A DNA stretch of 5,714 nt from Pseudomonadota bacterium (GCA_021299675.1 JAJTIF010000321.1:1-5714), one strand, 5' to 3'. Counted from the stretch's first letter, positions 1-5,714 are shown. Notes: generated by a model from the letters alone, not told the origin. Translations and numbers: made by a program.

Positions 1-254
1 ATAACATATACCATGGGCTAACAACCTTGTCGCACCGTTCTCTTCCCATCGTGTCCGATTTATCTAGACCTGCCCTTCCACCTTGCCATGCCCTACGTCT
101 CCACCAAATGAAACGCGGCACTTAACGGCTCAGCTCCGGGCCACAGCCAGCCACGGTCATTTTTAACCTCTCTCTGACTACAACAGAGTTCAAGGTGATG
201 GGGTCGAGTACCTGGTTCGAGAGCGTCTCCCCCTCACACACTTCTCTTTGCGCG
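1..254 (-). other. 3' non-coding region after the pol stop
   Basis: No convincing coding sequence is present. The short frames here are unlike any retroelement protein and overlap the end of integrase. In the direction of transcription the region holds several purine-rich runs, at about 226-237, 166-178 and 35-47, and leads towards the 3' LTR. The LTR cannot be confirmed because its partner copy lies outside the window. There is no envelope frame and no tRNA gene. Confidence 0.6.
35..47 (-). promoter_or_regulatory. Candidate polypurine tract with TG at a possible 3' LTR start (position 34)
   Basis: The minus strand reads GGGAAGAGAACGG, then TGCGACAAGG. A purine-rich tract immediately followed by TG is the expected junction for priming plus-strand synthesis next to the 3' LTR. 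One C interrupts the tract. The G-rich run at 226-237 (GAGGGGGAGA) is a purer tract but is not followed by TG. Without the 5' LTR the choice cannot be settled. Confidence 0.3.
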
Positions 255-1970
255 TTATTTTTCGACGTAATCCTTGTCATTGAAGTCCTCGTCCCACATC
301 TCCTCAGTTCCTTCAAAACGGTTCTCTTCATCCATCAACTCTTCCTCCGAATCTCTCATCCACTCCGGTCTCTCTACGTATTCCGACGTGTTGGCTACGT
401 TCACCAGTTTATCCTCGTCTCCGATTCTGACCGCTATCGTTTGTTCGTTCACGACTCTGATGACCTCGTACGGGCCCGATCTCTTTGGGGCGAGTTTAGC
501 CGTCATACCTTTTTCCAACACCGTTCTTGGCCACGTTCTAAGCCAGACACGATCTCCTACCTTGTAAGTGTTCCTCCCGATCCGGGTTTTCTTGGCTTCC
601 CTTTCTCTCCTCGCTTTCTTTCTCTCGTCTATCCTCTTCAACGCCTCTCTCACTCTCTCCACCAGTCTCAAGAAACGCTTCTCTCTCTCCGTCTTCTTCC
701 TCATGTTCCCTTCTAAGTCAAAGTTCAACGCGAATTGGAATGGAGTGTTTGCCTCTCTCCCGCGCCTCATGTAAAATGGCGATTCGCCCGCTTCTGGGTG
801 GGGTGAGCAGTTGTATTCGTAGATCATGACGTCCAAGTATTCCCGCCAGTTCTCTGGGTATTCCCCGCAGTACACTCTCAACATCTCCGCGATCGTCTGG
901 TTCATCCTCTCTACCTGTCCGTTACATTGTGGTCGATGCCCCGTAGTGCTGTGTTTCCTCAACTCCATGTACTTCACCGCTGCGTCCCATACCTCGTTCG
1001 CGAACTCCGGTCCATTGTCCGACAGCAGCCTCTCCATCAGCCCCTCTCCTCTCAAAATCCACCTCTTCACTAACGCCTCACCTGTCTTCGCCGCCGTCAC
1101 CTCTCCCTTGATCGCCTTCACTGCAACCCACTTGGTAACGTAATCCGTCATCACGATGATCTTCGTGTACCCGTCTTTGGTTTTCGGCAACCCGCTTAAC
1201 ACGTTGATTCCTACTAACTCTCCTCTCCTTGTCGCCTTCAAATCTCCCGTCGCTACCTTCTTCCCCTTCATCTTCTTCGCTCCTGCACACAAACATCCCT
1301 TCACGAAAATCTCCACGTCCTTCTTCATCCCGACCCAATAAAAGGTTCTGTGTACCCGTTCGTACGTTCGTTTAATTCCGAAATGTCCGTGCTCGTGCGC
1401 ATCTCTCAACACCGTAAGCCGATACGATTGCGGAACGTACATCCTCTCCTTCCACGAGTCATAACTTCCCTCTCTCACGTACAACCCTCCATCGTTCTTC
1501 ACGACCCACGACATGTAGTCCGATACCGGCAAAACCCATTCCAAAATTTTTAAATCTCCCCCCGTCCTTACGGTCGATCCCTTCTCCATCACATCGGCTA
1601 TCTGCCCGGCGCTCCACGCCTCCTCCTGTTGCGCCTTAATAAATTTTTCCTTCTCCGTCGCATGCTCCTCCGCTATTCCTTCCTCCACCGTCTTACTCCA
1701 GACTCTCTCTCTCTTCCCCGTTTCGCTGTTGATTCTCGTTGCGTAAATAAAGTACGTACCTTCCTCCTTCACCGGTTTCCTCGAAAGGCAATCCACGTGC
1801 GGAATTCGATGTCCGGGGACGTATCTCAACGTGTAGTTGTAACCCTGTAATTTTAGACTCCACCGTTGCAACGTCGGGTTCTTAATTTTCAGCTTTTTCA
1901 ACGCCTTCAACGCCACGCCACGTGATCCGTTACCAACTCGAACTCCCTCCCTCTCAGGTACTGATCCCAC
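255..1970 (-). CDS. Gag-Pol polyprotein, 3' part: end of RNase H and integrase (separated by frameshift)
   Basis: The frame is open from 1970, but homologous protein begins only at about 1916 (VALKALKK). The 18 residues before that are out-of-frame sequence, so the Met at 1970 is not a credible start. Counting from it, residues 19-67 finish RNase H (LQRWSLKLQGYNYTLRYVPG, then VDCLSRKP). Integrase follows: a zinc-binding module with H192, H196, C226 and C228; a catalytic core with D318 in LLSDNGPEF and E354 in NGQVERMN, separated by exactly 35 residues; a GPY/F module near 493-515 with SGPYEVIRV; and an acidic tail at 540-571. The first catalytic Asp, expected in VGIDVLSGLP, is Asn256. The zinc module has CxC instead of CxxC. 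There is no chromodomain. Stop TAA is at 255-257. Joined to the upstream frame, the product is a normal Ty3/gypsy Pol C-terminus. Confidence 0.92.
   Translation of the reverse strand: MGSVPEREGVRVGNGSRGVALKALKKLKIKNPTLQRWSLKLQGYNYTLRYVPGHRIPHVDCLSRKPVKEEGTYFIYATRINSETGKRERVWSKTVEEGIAEEHATEKEKFIKAQQEEAWSAGQIADVMEKGSTVRTGGDLKILEWVLPVSDYMSWVVKNDGGLYVREGSYDSWKERMYVPQSYRLTVLRDAHEHGHFGIKRTYERVHRTFYWVGMKKDVEIFVKGCLCAGAKKMKGKKVATGDLKATRRGELVGINVLSGLPKTKDGYTKIIVMTDYVTKWVAVKAIKGEVTAAKTGEALVKRWILRGEGLMERLLSDNGPEFANEVWDAAVKYMELRKHSTTGHRPQCNGQVERMNQTIAEMLRVYCGEYPENWREYLDVMIYEYNCSPHPEAGESPFYMRRGREANTPFQFALNFDLEGNMRKKTEREKRFLRLVERVREALKRIDERKKARREREAKKTRIGRNTYKVGDRVWLRTWPRTVLEKGMTAKLAPKRSGPYEVIRVVNEQTIAVRIGDEDKLVNVANTSEYVERPEWMRDSEEELMDEENRFEGTEEMWDEDFNDKDYVEK
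258..353 (-). other. Acidic C-terminal tail of integrase
   Basis: Sixteen of the last 32 residues are Asp or Glu. The tail follows the GPY/F module, where some Ty3/gypsy lineages carry a chromodomain; none is recognisable here. C-terminal tails of LTR-element integrases often contact chromatin factors, so a tethering role is possible but is inferred only from position and charge. Confidence 0.6.
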
Positions 1971-2150
1971 TTATCCACTGCCCACATCAACGCTTTCCCT
2001 TCCCAAATCGTGATCCCGTACTTCAATTCGTTGGCTTCCACCGCCCGTGACGCGTACTCGATCACCTTCTCCTTACCCTCCTGTATCTGCGACAAAATGG
2101 CGCCAAAGCCTTTGAAGCTCGCATCCGTGGTGACTATAAAAGGTTTGTTC
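1770..2150 (-). other. RNase H domain, split by frameshift
   Basis: The upstream frame has FIVTTDASFKGFGAILSQ (D1197), IWEGKALMWAVDKW (E1238) and FELVTDH (D1263). After the 5-bp duplication, the other frame continues with VALKALKKLKIKNPTLQRWSLKLQGYNYTLRYVPG and ends at VDCLSRKP, which supplies the fourth acidic residue. The domain would be complete if the duplication were removed. In this copy RNase H is truncated and integrase is uncoupled from the polyprotein. Confidence 0.92.
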
Positions 2151-5100
2151 CAATCCGGGTACGCCATCACCTCGTTTCCGGTCAGCGCGTTCTTGACGTC
2201 TTCCCACTCCTCCTTCATCTCATCCGTCATCGTCAACTCGTTCCCCGGTCCCTTACTCCCTTCTCTCAGGTGGTACGTCCGTTTCGCCAGACTGTGGATA
2301 TATTTCCGGTAATAGGAACAAAGTCCCAGAAATCTCCTCACGTCTCCCTTGTTCTCCGGCATCGGCATCTCCTTAATCGCTTTCACCTTACTTTCCGACG
2401 GCTTCATTCCTTCCGACGTGACCGTGTGTCCGAGGTAGTCTAACTCCGTCATCCCCCACTTACACTTCCTCAACTTCACAAACAGGTTAGCCTTTTTAAG
2501 AGCGTCCAGCACGAGTCGGATATCCCTAAGATGGTCTTCCCACGTCTCTGACATGATGATCAGGTCGTCCACGTACGGTATCACGCATTTGTACATCAGA
2601 TCCCCTAAAGCTTCGTTCACCCTTCTCTGGAAAGCAGGCATTGAGTTGATCCATCCCTGAGGCATTCTCTTCCAACGGTACAACTTCTTCCTCGTGGCAA
2701 AACTAAAGACATCCCTTGACTCCTCCTCCATCTCGAGTGCCCAAAACCCATCGCAAAAGTCGAGTCCTGTGAAGTACTTCTTGTTCCTTAAACAGTAAAA
2801 GATGTCAGAAATCAACGGTAATGGAAATGAATCCGGAATCGTAAGGTTGTTCACCGGCTTACAGTTCAACGTCCATCTCCTCGTCCCGTCCTTCTTCTTC
2901 GCTACCACGATGTTCAGTCTCCACGTCCCGTCCATGTTCTCCTCTACTATCCCGTTCCGCTCCCATTCTTCCACCTGCGCCTCGAGCTGCTCGTGCTCCG
3001 GTTCCGTCATCGATCTCTGCCTCATCACCACTGGCCGATGGATTCCCTCCAGCTTCACCTTTATCTTCGCTCCCCGTGCCACGTCCTCCTTCCCTAACTT
3101 CTCCCGAAATCTCGTTTTGTCCTCTAAAATCAATTTCCGGATCTTGTCCTTCTGTTGGGCGTTTAATTTCCCGTTAATGTCGACGTTGTTCCAATCTATT
3201 CGCGCCATTGGATCCTCGATATTCCCGACTATCTCCTCTTCCCCCTCTTCATCGATCTCCATCTCGTCATTTCCTAAAATTTTAGCAACCGGAAATCCGT
3301 GTCCGATGGTAATCGCGTCTTCCGCCACGTTCATTATCCAGCACCTCCCCCTTCCTTCCTCATCGACTTCCATCTCTCCCTCGATCACGGCTAATCCCGG
3401 AATTGGACTCTCGTCCCGAATCTTGACTACTCCGTTCCTCTGATTCGTCCTGACCTTCAAGATCCTCATCGTTCCCTGCTCGATCGTCTGTCCCTTTCCA
3501 TACGCGTAAACGGAATTTCCGGGTTTTATTTTTAAAATTTTCCCGTTCATCTGCACCTCTCCTCTCTCCCCCAAAATATTAATTTTCAGAGCGCCGAAGG
3601 ATTCTCTCCCGATTAAGGCATCTTTGGCCAGATTTTCTACCACGACAAAGACCATTCGGAATTTGTTTCCCGTCACGTGTTGAGTTCCTCTTCCGGTCGC
3701 CTTCCCTTTAACGAGATAAGTGTTCAGGTTGTCCCTGTCTTCTTGGGTTAGTAGGTTCCCTTTACCCGTCTTAGTGGCTCCTGTGACGATGTTAAAGTAA
3801 TCTCTCAACCCTCCTTCTCCATCGATCTCCATCCCATCCTCGATGTTGAAGTTCACCTCCATCTCTATCGTTCCGTGAATGGTCATCAACCCGCCCGTCG
3901 CGTTCAAAAATCTCGGCTTCCTCTCTTCCTGCTCGACGTCCTTCCACTTCCCTGCTCCTCTTATGATGTTGGCGTTGATCAGGTTCCTACCCGATCCCAA
4001 ATCCAGCAAAAATCTGACACTCCGGAAATCCTTCCCGACTTCCCCTGTGACTACCTGTTCCGGAAAATTTTCAGGCTCGTACGGAAAAGTATTTTTATTG
4101 CTATTGCCCGTGTTCACATCGTTAACCGTTTCCTGAAACGTGACCTTGGGTCCCGGTGCCGGTAAAAATTTCTGAGGAGGCTGTTGCCCGTTCCACGCCG
4201 TTCGTGTTTGAGGAGGATTGTATCCCGGCTGGTTGTTGGTTAATTGAGGTCCTGGCCCCGGATTAGGGTATCCCGGAGTTCTTGGGTGATATCCCGGAGC
4301 CGTACCGTACGGGTTCGTCGGAAAAAAATTTGGTGGCGGGTACGGAGGTTGATAAAAATTAGTTCCCCCAGGTGGACGTGGATCTCCTCTTCCCATCCCT
4401 CTCCCTCTCCCCATCCCTCTCCCTCTCCCCTCGTAACTCGGTATCGGAAATCTCGGAGGTTGTTCCGGTTGTTGTTCCCCCTCCTGATCCTTCTTGAACC
4501 AGCAGTCCCTCTCAGTGTGTCCCGTCTTCCCACAATGCCTACAACCCATCGTGCACTGTTTCACGTAATGTCCAGTCATTCCACATCTCCTACAAATTAA
4601 GTTCTCTCTGTCTCGGTCGTGTTCGCGGTCACGGTCTCGTTCCCCTCTCGGTCTCCTCCCATCTCCTCTGCCTCTACCCATCACCATTGCTCTGTTCCCG
4701 TCGTTAGCAATCGCGTTAACTCCCTCCTCCTTTTCCTCCTCCATCTCAGTCACCGCGTAAACCCTCTTCTCCGTCACTGTCTTTGGGATCTGCTTGATAG
4801 ACTCCCTCATCGCCTCGTACTTCTCCCTCGGCGTTGCGTTGGCTAGGCGCCCGACACTAATCGACAAAAAAAGATTCAACGTCGAGCCCTCAATCACCCA
4901 CTTCAACTTTGCGATCAGCGTTTCCACCGGAATCTCCTGCCCGGAAATAAATTCCTTCAACCCCACTTCCTCGTCAAACCTCGCCAACAACTCGTATCCT
5001 CCCTCCTCCGCTCGTACCCTGGTTAGGAATTTCTCCTCGTAATCAATCGCCGCTCCATCCTTCAATCGCTCCAACATGCAGCTACGGATCGACGACGCCG

Positions 5101-5713
5101 TTCGTTTTTCTTCTTTCGTGAGTCCCTGGTAGATCGCGTTCTCTTGAAAGAAAAATTGGTGTGCTCGCAGGTGGTACTCTCTAGGAATCAGTTTAATCCA
5201 CTTGTATAGGCGGGTAAGATTAGCAATAATGTTCTCCTCCTTGAGGTAGGGTTTCCACCCGGTCTTGATGTATCCCTTCTTCTTGAAGAATTTTCCCGGG
5301 GCGTCTATGTGTTGCTCGTTCTCCCTCCTGGGACGCTCACTCTCCCTCCTGGGACGCTCACTCTCCCTCCTGGGGCGGTCGATCTCCTTTTTAGGACGTT
5401 CGTTCTCTCCGTCGACGATCTCCTCACTAACCTCCTCCCACTCGTCGTCCTCCGTCACGTGCATGACTTTGCACTTCGGTTTGTCCGTCCCCTTTAGGGC
5501 GTCGACGTCAATCGCCCCCTCAACCTCCTTCTTAACTCTTGTCTCCTCCGCTACTCTCCTTGCCTCTTTTTTCTCCTGTTTCTTACGGCGTCTCTTCTCC
5601 TCCTTCGCCTTCCACTCCTTCCTCTCCTCTTCCATCTTACGGATCTGCTCCCTCAGTTTCTGACTCTCCTTCCTCGCTCTCTCCTTCTCCGCATCCACGT
5701 TCTCCTTTATCAT
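1907..5713 (-). CDS. Gag-Pol polyprotein, 5' part: Gag, protease, reverse transcriptase, start of RNase H (truncated by frameshift)
   Basis: One open frame of 1268 residues. The Met at 5711-5713 sits at the window edge and may be internal, so the true start is uncertain. Residues 1-65 are Lys/Glu/Arg-rich and probably helical or coiled coil. Residues 106-133 are a 7-residue repeat. Residues 150-310 are a helical capsid-like region I do not recognise. CCHC knuckles lie at C374-C387 and C391-C404, both C-x2-C-x4-H-x4-C. Residues 428-520 are low complexity, GR-rich then Pro/Gly/Tyr/Asn-rich. The protease has D571 in LLDLGSG and an ALIGRE strand near 699-704, followed by a beta-rich linker at about 728-812. 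RT spans about 895-1095, with motif A D985 and YVDD at 1047-1050, so the catalytic aspartates are intact. RNase H begins near 1188 with D1197, E1238 and D1263. The frame then ends abnormally (VAWR, stop) because of a 5-bp duplication. Gag and Pol share one frame, so no gag/pol recoding is needed. Confidence 0.93.
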   Translation of the reverse strand: MIKENVDAEKERARKESQKLREQIRKMEEERKEWKAKEEKRRRKKQEKKEARRVAEETRVKKEVEGAIDVDALKGTDKPKCKVMHVTEDDEWEEVSEEIVDGENERPKKEIDRPRRESERPRRESERPRRENEQHIDAPGKFFKKKGYIKTGWKPYLKEENIIANLTRLYKWIKLIPREYHLRAHQFFFQENAIYQGLTKEEKRTASSIRSCMLERLKDGAAIDYEEKFLTRVRAEEGGYELLARFDEEVGLKEFISGQEIPVETLIAKLKWVIEGSTLNLFLSISVGRLANATPREKYEAMRESIKQIPKTVTEKRVYAVTEMEEEKEEGVNAIANDGNRAMVMGRGRGDGRRPRGERDRDREHDRDRENLICRRCGMTGHYVKQCTMGCRHCGKTGHTERDCWFKKDQEGEQQPEQPPRFPIPSYEGRGRGMGRGRGMGRGDPRPPGGTNFYQPPYPPPNFFPTNPYGTAPGYHPRTPGYPNPGPGPQLTNNQPGYNPPQTRTAWNGQQPPQKFLPAPGPKVTFQETVNDVNTGNSNKNTFPYEPENFPEQVVTGEVGKDFRSVRFLLDLGSGRNLINANIIRGAGKWKDVEQEERKPRFLNATGGLMTIHGTIEMEVNFNIEDGMEIDGEGGLRDYFNIVTGATKTGKGNLLTQEDRDNLNTYLVKGKATGRGTQHVTGNKFRMVFVVVENLAKDALIGRESFGALKINILGERGEVQMNGKILKIKPGNSVYAYGKGQTIEQGTMRILKVRTNQRNGVVKIRDESPIPGLAVIEGEMEVDEEGRGRCWIMNVAEDAITIGHGFPVAKILGNDEMEIDEEGEEEIVGNIEDPMARIDWNNVDINGKLNAQQKDKIRKLILEDKTRFREKLGKEDVARGAKIKVKLEGIHRPVVMRQRSMTEPEHEQLEAQVEEWERNGIVEENMDGTWRLNIVVAKKKDGTRRWTLNCKPVNNLTIPDSFPLPLISDIFYCLRNKKYFTGLDFCDGFWALEMEEESRDVFSFATRKKLYRWKRMPQGWINSMPAFQRRVNEALGDLMYKCVIPYVDDLIIMSETWEDHLRDIRLVLDALKKANLFVKLRKCKWGMTELDYLGHTVTSEGMKPSESKVKAIKEMPMPENKGDVRRFLGLCSYYRKYIHSLAKRTYHLREGSKGPGNELTMTDEMKEEWEDVKNALTGNEVMAYPDWNKPFIVTTDASFKGFGAILSQIQEGKEKVIEYASRAVEANELKYGITIWEGKALMWAVDKWDQYLRGREFELVTDHVAWR
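1911..1921 (-). repeat. 5-bp tandem duplication causing the RNase H frameshift
   Basis: The coding strand reads GATCAC-GTGGC-GTGGC-GTTGAAG. Removing one GTGGC copy restores an uninterrupted frame reading VTDHVALKALKK, which matches the usual Ty3/gypsy RNase H segment VTDHxxLxxL. With the extra copy the upstream frame reads VTDHVAWR and stops at 1907-1909. The lesion lies directly after catalytic D1263. The duplication is seen directly; that it is a mutation of a once continuous frame is a strong inference. Confidence 0.9.
2429..3031 (-). other. Reverse transcriptase domain
   Basis: The motifs appear in the usual order: IVVAKKKDGTRRW, then NNLTIPDSFPLPLISD, then FTGLDFCDGFW with catalytic D985, then WKRMPQGWINSMPAFQR, then YVDD (D1049, D1050), then LGHTVTSEGMKPSESKV. 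The connection segment MPMPENKGDVRRFLGLCSYYRKYI follows this domain. All three polymerase aspartates are present. The position usually occupied by VDYR reads LNCK (N950, K952), an unusual variant. Confidence 0.95.
3276..3532 (-). other. Beta-rich linker between protease and reverse transcriptase
   Basis: Residues about 728-812 show alternating hydrophobic strands with Gly turns, in the order PGNSVYAYG, GTMRILKV, SPIPGLAVIEGE, GRCWIMNVAEDAITIGHGFPVAKI. Many Ty3/gypsy Pol proteins carry a similar beta-sandwich-like segment at this place, sometimes compared with dUTPase folds. No catalytic dUTPase motif is evident, so a structural role is more likely. Confidence 0.45.
3578..4021 (-). other. Retropepsin-like aspartic protease domain with a long insert
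   Basis: The active-site strand is RFLLDLGSGRNLI (D571), and the second signature is DALIGRESFGAL, equivalent to the usual hydrophobic-hydrophobic-G-R strand. The distance from D571 to the ALIGRE Gly is about 130 residues, compared with roughly 70 in typical retropepsins. The excess lies at about residues 626-684, between NFNI and KFRMVFVVV. The residue after the catalytic Asp is Leu where retropepsins normally have Thr or Ser. Domain identity rests on the paired motifs and on its position between nucleocapsid and RT. Confidence 0.78.
4393..4428 (-). repeat. 18-bp tandem repeat in gag (GRGRGM units)
   Basis: Two perfect 18-bp copies (4393-4410 and 4411-4428) encode a GRGRGM repeat at about residues 429-443, just after the zinc knuckles. 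GR-rich stretches near nucleocapsid knuckles commonly bind RNA. Here that role is inferred from composition and position. Confidence 0.88.
4502..4594 (-). other. Nucleocapsid region: two CCHC zinc knuckles
   Basis: Two consecutive C-x2-C-x4-H-x4-C motifs are separated by three residues (TMG). They are preceded by an Arg/Asp/Gly-rich stretch with a repeated DRDRE motif and followed by the GRGRGM repeats. In retroelement Gag proteins such knuckles bind and package the genomic RNA. All eight zinc ligands are present, so this part appears intact. Confidence 0.95.
5315..5404 (-). repeat. 21-bp tandem repeat in gag (7-residue RPRRESE units)
   Basis: Four head-to-tail 21-bp units encode RPKKEID, RPRRESE, RPRRESE and RPRRENE. 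The copies at 5321-5341 and 5342-5362 are identical, while the outer units have diverged. The repeat is in frame, adds a mixed-charge Arg/Glu stretch between the charged N-terminal helix and the capsid-like region, and probably varies in copy number between element copies. Confidence 0.9.
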
Positions 5714-5714
5714 C

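Larger units (their letters stand above)
1..5714 (-). mobile_element. Ty3/gypsy-like LTR retrotransposon, partial at both ends
   Basis: The whole window is explained by one retroelement transcribed right to left. The domain order is Gag, zinc knuckles, aspartic protease, reverse transcriptase, RNase H, integrase. Integrase downstream of RT/RNase H is the Ty3/gypsy order; Ty1/copia elements place it upstream. Neither LTR can be delimited here: the window opens inside or at the start of Gag and ends 254 bases past the pol stop. No envelope-like frame follows integrase. By family knowledge, such an element is copied through an RNA intermediate inside a Gag particle and inserted by its integrase. 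This copy has a frameshift in RNase H and a substituted integrase catalytic residue, so it probably cannot move unaided, although its transcript might be mobilised by an intact relative. Assignment to Ty3/gypsy is secure; clade and host are not determined. Confidence 0.95.

Noticed and set aside
212..225. GGTTCGAG stretch resembling a tRNA T-arm on the plus strand
   Set aside because: No acceptor, D or anticodon arms can be assembled around it, so a chance match is more likely.
122..331. 69-residue minus-strand frame overlapping the integrase end, as a possible small accessory or envelope gene
   Set aside because: It is short, has no signal peptide or transmembrane segment, and mostly covers the 3' non-coding region and integrase tail in another frame.
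195..716. 173-residue open frame on the plus strand
   Set aside because: It is antisense to the integrase C-terminus, has the same composition artefact and shows no recognisable motif.
1907..1970. Programmed ribosomal frameshift between the two long frames
   Set aside because: No XXXYYYZ-type slippery heptamer is present at the junction, the site is inside RNase H where recoding is not expected, and the tandem GTGGC explains the shift exactly.
2802..3443. 213-residue open frame on the plus strand
   Set aside because: It lies antisense to protease/RT and is Ser/Phe/Leu-rich low-complexity translation produced by the pyrimidine-rich complement. No domain motif is visible.
4393..5404. CRISPR-like array from the tandem repeats in gag
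   Set aside because: The repeats are adjacent, in frame and have no spacers. They encode protein repeats within Gag.
1..5714. Repeat-induced point mutation or heavy methyl-CpG decay of the element
   Set aside because: CpG dinucleotides remain abundant and the frames carry no scattered nonsense codons. Only one clear CpG-type lesion (position 1205) was identified.

Overview
The window holds one thing: most of a Ty3/gypsy-type (Metaviridae) LTR retrotransposon, lying entirely on the minus strand. Its 5' end (5' LTR, primer binding site and probably the first residues of Gag) runs off the right edge, and its 3' LTR is either just starting at the left edge or lies beyond it. The host is a eukaryote, since this element class is eukaryotic and no bacterial signals (operons, ribosome binding sites) are present. 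I cannot place it more closely. CpG is plentiful, so this copy has not been heavily eroded by RIP or methyl-CpG decay.

Read from right to left in the direction of transcription, the layout is as follows. Positions 5713 to about 4500 encode Gag: a charged coiled-coil-like N-terminus, a 7-residue tandem repeat, an unrecognised helical capsid-like region, an Arg/Asp/Gly-rich stretch and two CCHC zinc knuckles. Positions 4500 to 4030 encode a GR-rich then Pro/Gly/Tyr/Asn-rich low-complexity linker. Positions 4021 to 3578 encode an aspartic protease with an unusually long insert, followed by a beta-rich linker. Positions about 3030 to 2440 encode reverse transcriptase with the YVDD motif. Positions about 2140 to 1780 encode RNase H, which is interrupted by a frameshift at 1911-1921. 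Positions about 1400 to 260 encode integrase (zinc-binding domain, catalytic core, GPY/F module, acidic tail). The remaining 254 bases are 3' non-coding sequence with candidate polypurine tracts.

Gag, protease and reverse transcriptase are fused in one frame with no gag/pol shift. Joining the two reading frames at the lesion gives a continuous Gag-Pol of at least 1817 residues. This copy looks recent but probably dead. A 5-bp tandem duplication breaks RNase H, the first catalytic aspartate of the integrase D,D35E triad is Asn through what looks like one CpG-to-TpG transition, and the integrase zinc finger has CxC where CxxC is expected.

I did not find a new kind of system. The points of interest are the lesions in this copy and several unusual traits of its lineage: the protease insert and DLG active site, the Gag repeats, a dispersed acidic motif and strong purine loading of the coding strand.
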